A stretch of 6,942 nt of DNA from an uncultured Fusicatenibacter sp. (GCA_902493585.1 CABUPZ010000109.1:1-6942); one strand, 5' to 3'; numbered from the stretch's first letter, positions 1 through 5,338 are shown. Notes: a model not told the origin generated them from the letters alone. Program-made: numbers and translations.

Positions 1-1043
1 GAACCAAGAGGAATGCGAGACGCACTGCGATGGTGCATCTGTATTTCAACCTGCTTGGTACGATTATTTTCCTTGGACTCTTTTACGGAGCCAATGCGTT
101 CCTTCAGTTTGAATTTCTCCAGGAGTCGGCAAATGCTGCCGGAATCGCTGTGATCCATACGGCTTTTAACGTGTTTGCGACGCTGGTGCTTCTTCCGTTT
201 GCGAAGGGACTGGAGAAACTGGCGGTTCTGACTATCCCCGACGAGAAAGAAGAGGTTCGCCGGGACGAAGCACATCAGATGCTGGATATCCGTTTTCTGG
301 AAAATCCGGGGTTTGCGGTAGAGCGGTGTAAACATGCAGCGGCGAGAATGGCAGAGCTGACGAAACAGGGCGTCGGGGAAAGCCTTGCGCTTCTGCATGG
401 CTACACGGAGCAGAGCGCAGAGAAGGTGGCGGATCTGGAAAGCCGGGTGGACGAGTTTGAAGATGCCCTTGGAACCTATATGGTGAAGCTGAGCGGATGT
501 CCGCTCTCCCCGAAGGATGGAAGTACAGTATCCATGATTCTTCACTGCATCAGCGATCTGGAACGCATTTCCGATCATTCGGTCAATCTTATGGAGGCGT
601 CCAGGGAGATGAATGAGAAGGGACTGAGTTTTTCCAGTGATGCGGCGTCAGAGCTGGCAGTGTATCAAAAAGCAATCCAGGATGTGGTGGATCTGACGTT
701 TGCGGTATTTGACAAAGAAGATCAGGAACTGGCGAGAAAGGTAGAACCGCTGGAGGCGGTGGTCAACGATATCAACGCAAAGATCAAAAACAATCATATC
801 CAGCGGCTGCAGAGCGGAAAGTGCACGATTGAGCTGGGCTTTATTTTGACAGATATTCTAACGGATTTTGAACGTATCTCAGACCACTGTTCCAACATTG
901 CGGCGTGTGTCTGCCAGGTATACGACGGTGAGCTGGATACCCACCAGTATCTTGAACGGGTAAAGAATGGTGACAATCAGGAGTTTCAGCAGGAATATCA
1001 GCGGCTGAAAGAGGTCTACCGCCTGCCGGGCAGTTCAAAATGA
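1..1043 (+). CDS. Na+/phosphate cotransporter, NptA/PhoU-domain type, C-terminal part (5' end outside window)
   Basis: The reading frame is open from base 3, before the first in-frame ATG at 30, so the gene starts upstream of the window; 346 residues are visible. The first visible residues (TKRNARRTAMVHLYFNLLGT) resemble the end of the second transport repeat of the Na/Pi cotransporter family (COG1283). Two hydrophobic segments follow, about residues 13-34 and 48-66. From about residue 85 onward there is a cytoplasmic helical PhoU-like domain with two copies of the PhoU metal-site motif: DLERISDH near residues 185-192 and DFERISDH near 288-295. Such proteins import phosphate with sodium at the membrane, and the PhoU tail is thought to modulate this. 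The visible length fits the C-terminal 60% of a protein of about 550-590 residues. The stop TGA (1041-1043) lies inside the opposite-strand regulator gene. No terminator follows directly. The family call is solid; the substrate is inferred from the family. Confidence 0.9.
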   Translation, partial: TKRNARRTAMVHLYFNLLGTIIFLGLFYGANAFLQFEFLQESANAAGIAVIHTAFNVFATLVLLPFAKGLEKLAVLTIPDEKEEVRRDEAHQMLDIRFLENPGFAVERCKHAAARMAELTKQGVGESLALLHGYTEQSAEKVADLESRVDEFEDALGTYMVKLSGCPLSPKDGSTVSMILHCISDLERISDHSVNLMEASREMNEKGLSFSSDAASELAVYQKAIQDVVDLTFAVFDKEDQELARKVEPLEAVVNDINAKIKNNHIQRLQSGKCTIELGFILTDILTDFERISDHCSNIAACVCQVYDGELDTHQYLERVKNGDNQEFQQEYQRLKEVYRLPGSSK

Positions 1044-1678
1044 TTTCTTCGGAACTTCAGGATTCCTTCCTTCTGCAGCAGGGAGAGTTCCCTGGAAAGG
1101 GCGCTTCGGTCCACGCAGAGATAGTCGGCAAGCTGCTGGCGGTTGAATGGAAGGTCGAAGGAAGTGCTGCGCTGCCGGATGGATTCGTCGGAAAGATAGG
1201 AGAGCAGCTTGTCCCGGAGAGAACGGCGGGACATGTGCTCGATCTTTTTTGTCAGCATCAGGTTTTTCCGGGAAAGGATCGTAACAAAATTCTGGATCAG
1301 GCGCTGATGAAACGGACAGGACTGACTGCAGGAGTGGAGCAGATTGCGGACATCCAGAAACAGGATCTCACTGTCTCTCGCCGCGATCACGCTCACCTCC
1401 AGCGGGCGTCCGGCGCAGGCATAGGATTCCGCGAAGAGCTGTCCGGCTTCCGCTTTCCCGAGGATGGTCCGGTTTCCCCAGAAATCTTCCTTAATAATAT
1501 GCACCTCTCCGGACAGCACAAGGCCCACGAAAGAAAGAACATCTCCATGGCGGCAGACAAACTCGTTTTTCTCACAGGCAGCGCGCCGGTAAGAGAGACA
1601 GGAGAGGATGGAAGAAATTTCTTCCGGCGTCATCTGGTGAAAAAGGGGAGAGGATGAAAGAATATTCAGATCGTTCAT
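1016..1678 (-). CDS. Crp/Fnr-family transcriptional regulator
   Basis: This is a 220-residue cytoplasmic DNA-binding regulator. Residues about 12-130 form a cyclic-nucleotide-binding-like beta-roll (for example VGLVLSGEVHII at 51-62). A connecting helix follows, then a Crp-type winged helix-turn-helix at about 178-211, with QQLADYLCVDRSALSREL typical of the recognition region. The start is ATG at 1678-1676, chosen because TTGGAGG lies five bases upstream and the beta-roll begins soon after. The frame stays open further upstream only by running through the tRNA genes, which is not credible. The phosphate-binding cassette (81-99, around FAESYACAGRPLEVSVIA) keeps a glutamate but lacks the Arg-Ser/Thr pair that holds cAMP in CRP, so cAMP is an unlikely effector. 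Seven cysteines are present, but not in the N-terminal Fe-S spacing of FNR. The gene converges on the phosphate transporter with a 28-bp overlap. Target genes cannot be read from the sequence. Confidence 0.9.
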   Translation of the reverse strand: MNDLNILSSSPLFHQMTPEEISSILSCLSYRRAACEKNEFVCRHGDVLSFVGLVLSGEVHIIKEDFWGNRTILGKAEAGQLFAESYACAGRPLEVSVIAARDSEILFLDVRNLLHSCSQSCPFHQRLIQNFVTILSRKNLMLTKKIEHMSRRSLRDKLLSYLSDESIRQRSTSFDLPFNRQQLADYLCVDRSALSRELSLLQKEGILKFRRNHFELPGRR

Positions 1679-1683
1679 ATAAA

Positions 1684-1688
1684 CCTCC
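1684..1688 (-). promoter_or_regulatory. Ribosome binding site fixing the Crp/Fnr regulator start
   Basis: On the minus strand GGAGG lies five bases before ATG 1678-1676. It supports a 220-residue product over the much longer reading frame that extends into the tRNA genes. Confidence 0.85.
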
Positions 1689-1694
1689 AAGAGA

Positions 1695-1710
1695 GTTCCG
1701 CATATGGAAC
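1695..1710. promoter_or_regulatory. Candidate operator, GTTCC-N6-GGAAC
   Basis: This 16-bp dyad has 5-bp perfect arms and a 6-bp centre. It sits between a possible -10 (1716-1721) and the ribosome binding site of the Crp/Fnr regulator. The arm-spacer-arm geometry (5-6-5) matches that of CRP-type sites, though the arm sequence is not the CRP or FNR consensus. Autoregulation is inference from position and geometry only. Confidence 0.35.
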
Positions 1711-1715
1711 ATTTC

Positions 1716-1721
1716 ATTGTA
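1716..1721 (-). promoter_or_regulatory. Possible -10 box for the Crp/Fnr regulator
   Basis: TACAAT on the minus strand lies about 38 bases before the start codon, just past the T-run of the tRNA terminator. No good -35 box is present at 16-18 bp, so the promoter may need an activator or may not be real. Read-through from the tRNA promoter is the alternative. Confidence 0.3.
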
Positions 1722-1726
1722 AACAA

Positions 1727-1760
1727 AAAACGCACCGGCCGTAAGTGGCATGTGCGTTTT
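1727..1760 (-). terminator. Intrinsic terminator after the tRNA-Gly pair, probably bidirectional
   Basis: The arms AAAACGCAC (1727-1735) and GTGCGTTTT (1752-1760) are perfectly complementary over 9 bp, and a further GCC/GGC pairing lies inside. On the minus strand the stem runs into a T6 stretch, giving a good intrinsic terminator for the tRNA transcript. On the plus strand the same hairpin ends in TTTT, so it could also stop transcription arriving from the phosphate transporter before it reads antisense through the tRNAs. Confidence 0.8.
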
Positions 1761-1795
1761 ATCTTTGTCTTTCCGGAAATAGTAGAAATAAAAAA

Positions 1796-1867
1796 AGCGC
1801 GAGACGGGATTCGAACCCGCGACCCCAACCTTGGCAAGGTTGTACTCCACCCCTGAGCCACTCGCGC
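1796..1867 (-). tRNA. tRNA-Gly (anticodon GCC)
   Basis: Read on the minus strand, the 7-bp acceptor stem GCGCGAG/CTCGCGC, D-arm GCTC/GAGT, anticodon stem CAACC/GGTTG with loop TTGCCAA, and T-arm GCGGG/CCCGT with loop TTCGAAT all form. The anticodon GCC (plus-strand bases 1833-1835) reads GGC and GGU. The discriminator base is U, as is usual for bacterial tRNA-Gly, and CCA is not encoded: a T-run follows directly. It is the downstream member of a two-tRNA unit. Confidence 0.97.
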
Positions 1868-1870
1868 ATA

Positions 1871-1941
1871 AGCGGGTGATGGGAATCGAACCCACGTATC
1901 CAGCTTGGAAGGCTGGTGTTCTACCATTGAACTACACCCGC
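1871..1941 (-). tRNA. tRNA-Gly (anticodon TCC)
   Basis: On the minus strand the acceptor stem GCGGGTG/CACCCGC, D-arm GTTC/GAAC, anticodon stem CCAGC/GCTGG with loop CTTCCAA, and T-arm GTGGG/CCCAT with loop TTCGATT all form. Anticodon TCC (plus-strand bases 1907-1909) reads GGA and GGG. The discriminator base is U and CCA is not encoded. Only three bases separate it from the following tRNA-Gly(GCC), so the two are clearly cotranscribed and cut apart. Confidence 0.97.
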
Positions 1942-1982
1942 GTATTCATTTGTTTTTTGTCTCTGTCGCATCGACAAGATGT

Positions 1983-2011
1983 ATCTTACAACATCTGGAT
2001 AGATTTGTCAA
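1983..2011 (-). promoter_or_regulatory. Promoter of the tRNA-Gly unit
   Basis: On the minus strand, consensus -35 TTGACA (2006-2011) and -10 TAAGAT (1983-1988) are exactly 17 bp apart. The predicted start lies near 1976, giving a leader of about 35 bases before the first tRNA. Strong boxes fit a stable-RNA promoter. Confidence 0.9.
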
Positions 2012-2015
2012 CAAG

Positions 2016-2041
2016 TTTTTTGGAAAAAATTTAAAAAATTT
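2016..2041 (-). promoter_or_regulatory. A/T-rich UP-like element upstream of the tRNA promoter
   Basis: Just upstream of the -35 box are a T6 run (2016-2021) and two exact tandem copies of AAAAAATTT (2024-2032 and 2033-2041). This A/T tract lies where the RNA polymerase alpha subunits contact UP elements of rRNA and tRNA promoters. The role is inferred from position and composition. Confidence 0.6.
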
Positions 2042-2148
2042 CGAAAGTGAGAATTTTGGTGTGGGCAAGCGGACGAAAACCTCCCAGCGTGAGCGGCATA
2101 CGTGTACGTCGGGCGGTTGGAAAGACATACAAAAGCCAAAGAACAGGA

Positions 2149-2177
2149 TTGCGCGGAGCTTTTTCATGAGATATACT
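2149..2177 (+). promoter_or_regulatory. Possible promoter of the aldo/keto reductase gene
   Basis: TATACT (2172-2177) is a good -10 box. TTGCGC (2149-2154), 17 bp upstream, is a weak -35. It would give a leader of about 60 bases. I see nothing else notable in 2042-2245 apart from the ribosome binding site AGGAGG at 2234-2239. Confidence 0.4.
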
Positions 2178-2245
2178 GAAATGGAGAGTTTTCGTCAAAA
2201 AAACAGGGGCGGAAACCAGAATAAAGGAAAGGTAGGAGGGTTTTT

Positions 2246-3367
2246 ATGCAGTATCGTAAATTTGGAAATCTGGATGGAGTAGAAGTTTCTGCGCTTGGCT
2301 TCGGATGTATGAGACTCCCGGTGGTCAACAGAGAGGGAAAAGATGTGATCGATGAGGATCGTGCGGTGGCTATGGTGCGCCATGCCATTGATCAGGGAGT
2401 CAATTATATCGACACGGCGTATCCTTACCACGAGGGACAAAGCGAGCGCGTCGTTGGGAAGGCTTTGAAGGATGGTTACCGGGAAAAGGTTTATCTTGCC
2501 ACGAAATGTCCGGTGTGGATGCTGAAGAAGCAGGAGGATTTCGATCAGTATCTGGAGGAACAGCTGGAAAAACTCGGCGTGGAGTATGTTGATTTTTATC
2601 TGCTTCACGCGCTGAACCGGCAGCGGTTTGAGGAGATCGTGAAGAAGTTTGATCTGATCTCCTGTATGGAACGGGCAAAGGCGGCAGGAAAGATCCGTCA
2701 CATTGGATTTTCTTTCCATGATGACCTGGAGGTCTTCCGTGAAATCGTTGATTTCTATGACTGGGATTTCTGCCAGATCCAGTACAATTATGCGGATACG
2801 GAGGAGCAGGCAGGGACGGCAGGCCTGGAGTATGCAGCGAAAAAGGGACTGGGAGTGATTATCATGGAACCGCTTCGGGGAGGAAAGCTGGCGGTGCCGG
2901 CGCCTCATCTGGCGGAGGTGTTCCCGAAAGAGAAAAAGCCGGCAGAGTGGGCGTTGGATTTCCTGTGGAACCGTTCGGAGGTAAGTGTGGTGCTCAGCGG
3001 CATGAGTACGGAGCAGCAGGTGGAGGAAAATCTGGAATACGCTTCCCGTTCCCATGTGGGAATGCTGAAAGAAGAGGACATGGAGATGTATCGCCGTGCC
3101 GGAGAAATTTTTAATACCATGGCACTTGTGAAATGTACCCGCTGTGAATACTGTATGCCATGTCCGTCCGGCATCAATATTCCGGAAATTTTTTCTATTT
3201 ACAACCGGATGGCTACCGACGGAAAAAATGCGGCGAAGGAACTTTACAAAGCACAGGAGACGAAGGCGGACGCGTGCATCCGCTGCCGCAGGTGCGAAAA
3301 AGTCTGCCCGCAGCATATCGGAGTCAGCGCAATGATGTTGGAAATCCAGGAGGAATTTCAGGACTGA
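2246..3367 (+). CDS. Aldo/keto reductase with C-terminal 2[4Fe-4S] ferredoxin domain
   Basis: This 373-residue cytoplasmic oxidoreductase belongs to the COG1453-type aldo/keto reductases. The TIM barrel spans about residues 1-285. It opens with RKFGNLDGVEVSALGFGCMR and carries the catalytic tetrad Asp56, Tyr61, Lys87 and His121 in the usual contexts (IDTAYPY, ATK, LLH). The C-terminal part has two cysteine clusters: C297/C300/C303/C306 (CTRCEYCMPCP) and C344/C347/C350/C354 (CIRCRRCEKVCP). This suggests two [4Fe-4S] clusters that pass electrons to or from the nicotinamide site. Such fusions are common in anaerobes; the substrate is unknown. ATG 2246 follows AGGAGGG at optimal spacing. The gene is probably monocistronic: it is 243 bp from the next gene, which has its own promoter. 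No clear intrinsic terminator follows it. An opposite-strand frame of the same length is a shadow. Confidence 0.93.
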   Translation: MQYRKFGNLDGVEVSALGFGCMRLPVVNREGKDVIDEDRAVAMVRHAIDQGVNYIDTAYPYHEGQSERVVGKALKDGYREKVYLATKCPVWMLKKQEDFDQYLEEQLEKLGVEYVDFYLLHALNRQRFEEIVKKFDLISCMERAKAAGKIRHIGFSFHDDLEVFREIVDFYDWDFCQIQYNYADTEEQAGTAGLEYAAKKGLGVIIMEPLRGGKLAVPAPHLAEVFPKEKKPAEWALDFLWNRSEVSVVLSGMSTEQQVEENLEYASRSHVGMLKEEDMEMYRRAGEIFNTMALVKCTRCEYCMPCPSGINIPEIFSIYNRMATDGKNAAKELYKAQETKADACIRCRRCEKVCPQHIGVSAMMLEIQEEFQD

Positions 3368-3414
3368 GATTTCACGGCAGGAGGCAGAGACAAAGGGTTA
3401 CCGTAGATTGGGAA

Positions 3415-3466
3415 ATAACAAATAAAAATTTTGTGAAGTAGTAGACTTACGCATAAAATTTGTTAT
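3415..3466. repeat. 9-bp inverted repeat spanning the lrp-alr promoter; candidate operator
   Basis: ATAACAAAT (3415-3423) and ATTTGTTAT (3458-3466) are perfect inverted copies 43 bp apart centre to centre, close to four helical turns. The right copy overlaps the extended -10 box. Around the left copy, ACAAA-N7-TTTGT (3419-3435) forms another AT-rich half-palindrome. Lrp-family proteins bind multiple AT-rich dyads around their own promoters, so autoregulation is plausible but inferred. Confidence 0.4.
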
Positions 3467-3469
3467 AAT
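3442..3469 (+). promoter_or_regulatory. Extended -10 promoter of the lrp-alr operon
   Basis: TATAAT (3464-3469) is a perfect -10 box, preceded by TGT (3461-3463), which makes a perfect extended -10. TAGACT (3442-3447), 16 bp upstream, is a partial -35 match. The start should be near 3476, so the transcript begins just before the structured leader. Confidence 0.8.
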
Positions 3470-3475
3470 ATATAA

Positions 3476-3610
3476 AGACTGGCTGAAAACGGAGCTGCCG
3501 TTTCTCCGGTTGAAAATCCGGAGAAGCGGCAGCACAGATTTTATGTTTTGGCTCTGGATTCAGCCTTTTGGTTTTTCAATCAGCCTTTAATACTATGGGA
3601 GGAAAAATAA
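3476..3610 (+). ncRNA. Structured 5' leader of the lrp-alr mRNA, class not recognised
   Basis: A 16-bp hairpin with one G-U pair forms between 3494-3509 and 3518-3533 (arm GCTGCCGTTTCTCCGG, 8-base loop). It is enclosed by a 7-bp helix GGCTGAA (3481-3487) / TTCAGCC (3559-3565), after which comes TTTTGGTTTTT. The 5' strand of the outer helix has a second possible partner, TCAGCC at 3580-3585. CGGAG (3490-3494) can also pair with CTCCG (3504-3508) in competition with the main hairpin. These alternatives make a cis-regulatory RNA or attenuator plausible. A simple strong hairpin acting as terminator for the upstream reductase is the main alternative, but no T-run follows the 16-bp hairpin directly. 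Confidence 0.45.
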
Positions 3611-4063
3611 ATGGACGGTATTGATTATAAGATTCTGCGGATCCTGCAGAAAAATGCCAGAGAGACGGCGTCCAACATCAGCAAGGAAATCCATCTGTCT
3701 GTCTCTGCTGTCATAGAGCGAATAAGAAAAATGGAAGAGACAGGTGTCATCAAAGAATACACGATCATTGTCAATGAAAAGAAGACCGGCAATGAGATGA
3801 CCGCAATGATGGAGGTCAGCCTGGAGCATCCGAAATTTTTTGATGCGTTTGCAGAGCAGATCCAGGGAATGGACAGCATTGTGTCCTGTTATTATCAGAC
3901 AGGAGATTTTGATCTTCTGCTGAAAATTTCCTGCCGTTCCTCGGAGGAACTGGAGGATATCCATCGTCAGGTGATGAGCCTGACCGGTGTTTCGGCAACC
4001 CGTACCCATGTGGTGCTGAAAACAGTAAAAAATATTTATTCCGCGATCCGCAGACCGGAGTGA
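3611..4063 (+). CDS. Lrp/AsnC-family transcriptional regulator
   Basis: This 150-residue protein has the full Lrp/AsnC layout. An N-terminal helix-turn-helix covers residues 1-60 (MDGIDYKILRILQKNARET, then SNISKEIHLSVSAVIERIRKM as the recognition region). A RAM ligand-binding/oligomerisation domain covers about 65-142, with the conserved GDFDLLLKI at 98-106 near the effector-binding turn. ATG 3611 follows GGGAGG with eight bases between. Family members act as dimers to octamers and sense amino acids. The stop TGA at 4061-4063 is 23 bases before the preferred alanine racemase start, and no promoter is visible between them, so the two form one transcription unit. Local control of alanine racemase in response to alanine or another amino acid is a reasonable inference, by analogy with Lrp control of dad genes in enterobacteria. 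Whether it activates or represses cannot be told. Confidence 0.93.
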   Translation: MDGIDYKILRILQKNARETASNISKEIHLSVSAVIERIRKMEETGVIKEYTIIVNEKKTGNEMTAMMEVSLEHPKFFDAFAEQIQGMDSIVSCYYQTGDFDLLLKISCRSSEELEDIHRQVMSLTGVSATRTHVVLKTVKNIYSAIRRPE

Positions 4064-4071
4064 AAACAGGA

Positions 4072-4080
4072 AAGAAGGGA
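4072..4080 (+). promoter_or_regulatory. Ribosome binding site deciding the alanine racemase start
   Basis: AAGAAGGGA lies six bases before GTG 4087. The other in-frame GTG, at 4060, overlaps the lrp stop and has no recognisable ribosome binding site at normal spacing. Confidence 0.65.
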
Positions 4081-4086
4081 AAGAAC

Positions 4087-5211
4087 GTGGAATATTTACG
4101 CTGCTATGCGCAGGTTTCGCTGCCTGCCATCGGCCATAATATTGAAGAGGTGAAAAAGCGTCTGGCTTCAGGCGTGAAGCTGCTGGCGGTGATCAAAGCC
4201 GATGCCTACGGGCACGGAGCCTGCCGGGTGGGAAAGTATCTGGAACCCCGGGTGGATTATTTTGCGGTTGCGACCCTGGAGGAAGCGGTGGAACTGAGAG
4301 AGGGCGGAATCACCCGTCCGATTCTGATCCTGAGTTATGTTTCCCCGTCGCAGTATCCGGAACTGGTCCGGTATGAGATCACCCAGACCATCGACAGCCT
4401 GGAACAGGCGGAGGCGCTGGAACAGGCTGCCGCACAGGCAGGAAAACGTGCGAAGATCCATATTGGAGTGGATACAGGGATGACCCGTATCGGTTTTCAG
4501 GTGAGAGAGGACGAAGCGGACCGGATTGCGCAGATTGCCGGTTTCCCCCACCTGGAGATGGAGGGCATCTTTACTCATTTTTCCTGCGCGGACCAGGAGG
4601 ACAAGTCGTACTGTGGGATACAGCTGGACAAGTTCGAGCGGATGTGCCGGTATCTGGAAGAACGGAAGGTGAACATTCCGATCCGCCATATCTGCAACTC
4701 CGCAGGGATCATGGAATTTGACCGGTACCGCTTTGATATGGTACGGTCAGGCATCATCACTTACGGCATGTATCCGTCGGAGGAAGTGATGAAGGATCGT
4801 CTGGAACTGATTCCCGCGCTGGAGTGGAAGGCGCATGTCATTCATGTGAAGGACGTGGAGGCAGGTGTCAGCGTCGGTTATGGCGCGACCTTTACCACCA
4901 GCCGGCCGGTGACCAGGATCGCAACGGTCAGCGTCGGTTATGCGGACGGTTACCCCAGGGCGCTTTCTGGCCGAGGATCGGTTCTGATCCACGGAAAATA
5001 CGCGCCGATCCTTGGGCGGGTCTGCATGGACCAGATGATGGTGGATGTGACCGGAATTCCCGATGTGAAAGTGGAAGATCTTGTCACACTGGTGGGCCGT
5101 GACGGCGAGGAACGGATCACGATGGAAGACATTGCGGATCCCGCAATGCGGTTCAATTATGAAATGGTCTGCAATATCGGCAAACGTGTTCCGAGAATCT
5201 ACATGGAGTAG
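4087..5211 (+). CDS. alr: Alanine racemase
   Basis: This PLP enzyme interconverts L- and D-alanine in the cytoplasm and supplies D-alanine for peptidoglycan. With the GTG start at 4087 it has 374 residues, within the usual 360-390. The N-terminal TIM barrel carries the PLP lysine, Lys37, in AVIKADAYGHGA. The C-terminal beta domain carries the second catalytic base, Tyr265, in SVGYGATF, the same number as in the Geobacillus enzyme. The motif RVCMDQMMVDVT follows at about residues 313-324. I prefer GTG 4087 because AAGAAGGGA precedes it and the product begins MEYLRCYAQVSLPAIGHN, the normal length before the first barrel strand. GTG 4060, overlapping the lrp stop as GTGA, would add nine lysine-rich residues and give 383. 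The gene is translated directly behind the Lrp-type regulator and probably coregulated with it. Confidence 0.96.
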   Translation: MEYLRCYAQVSLPAIGHNIEEVKKRLASGVKLLAVIKADAYGHGACRVGKYLEPRVDYFAVATLEEAVELREGGITRPILILSYVSPSQYPELVRYEITQTIDSLEQAEALEQAAAQAGKRAKIHIGVDTGMTRIGFQVREDEADRIAQIAGFPHLEMEGIFTHFSCADQEDKSYCGIQLDKFERMCRYLEERKVNIPIRHICNSAGIMEFDRYRFDMVRSGIITYGMYPSEEVMKDRLELIPALEWKAHVIHVKDVEAGVSVGYGATFTTSRPVTRIATVSVGYADGYPRALSGRGSVLIHGKYAPILGRVCMDQMMVDVTGIPDVKVEDLVTLVGRDGEERITMEDIADPAMRFNYEMVCNIGKRVPRIYME

Positions 5212-5223
5212 AAAGGGAAATAC

Positions 5224-5252
5224 TTGCTTTTGAGTATCCGATGCGTTATACT
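5224..5252 (+). promoter_or_regulatory. Probable promoter of purB
   Basis: TTGCTT (5224-5229) and TATACT (5247-5252) are 17 bp apart. The start would be near 5259, giving a leader of about 110 bases before the purB ATG. The -10 is good and the -35 moderate. Confidence 0.6.
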
Positions 5253-5269
5253 TGGTTTTGCAGGAATAT

Positions 5270-5307
5270 GACATCATCTGACATAACCGTGCGGACGATG
5301 TCTTTTT
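5270..5307 (+). terminator. Hairpin plus T5 between alr and purB: terminator of alr or attenuator in the purB leader
   Basis: GACATCATC (5270-5278) pairs with GACGATGTC (5294-5302), with a single A-C mismatch and a 15-base loop, and TTTTT follows immediately. It can end alr transcription. It also lies downstream of the likely purB promoter, so purB transcripts must pass it. A second GACAT (5280-5284) can compete for the ATGTC arm (5298-5302), giving a shorter alternative hairpin. Confidence 0.6.
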
Positions 5308-5324
5308 CATGAGAAAAAGAAATT

Positions 5325-5338
5325 CCCCGGCAACGGGG
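5325..5338 (+). other. Small hairpin with GCAA tetraloop in the purB leader
   Basis: CCCCG (5325-5329) and CGGGG (5334-5338) pair around GCAA, a GNRA tetraloop, making a short but stable stem 32 bases before the purB start codon. It is not followed by a T-run, so it is not a terminator. It may space or protect the ribosome binding site GGAG (5359-5362), which lies eight bases before the ATG. Confidence 0.5.

Noticed and set aside
1040..1657. 205-residue plus-strand frame starting at the transporter stop (ATGA overlap)
   Set aside because: It lies wholly antisense to the well-recognised Crp/Fnr gene, lacks a ribosome binding site and has no recognisable domain. It is a shadow of the regulator's codon pattern.
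1770..1779. Perfect palindrome TTTCCGGAAA downstream of the tRNAs
   Set aside because: It is short, lies within the tRNA 3' trailer and has no partner sites. Chance occurrence or a processing-related fold is enough to explain it.
1679..1927. Upstream extension of the Crp/Fnr reading frame to a 303-residue protein
   Set aside because: The extra 83 residues are translated from the tRNA genes and terminator. A strong ribosome binding site and normal family length support the start at 1678.
1905..2282. 125-residue plus-strand frame across a tRNA gene and into the reductase
   Set aside because: It includes tRNA sequence, overlaps the reductase start and has no recognisable content.
2195..3316. 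373-residue minus-strand frame opposite the aldo/keto reductase
   Set aside because: The plus-strand product has intact catalytic and Fe-S motifs. The opposite product is low-complexity His/Arg/Leu-rich with no domain. The equal length is coincidence.
3494..3533. The 16-bp hairpin as an ordinary terminator of the aldo/keto reductase
   Set aside because: The strong extended -10 promoter lies upstream of it and no T-run follows directly, so a leader element is the better reading. Partial terminator function remains possible.
4060..4086. GTG 4060 as the start of alanine racemase (GTGA overlap with the lrp stop)
   Set aside because: It has no ribosome binding site at usable spacing and adds a lysine-rich tail atypical for the family. 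It is not excluded, since translational coupling could allow it.
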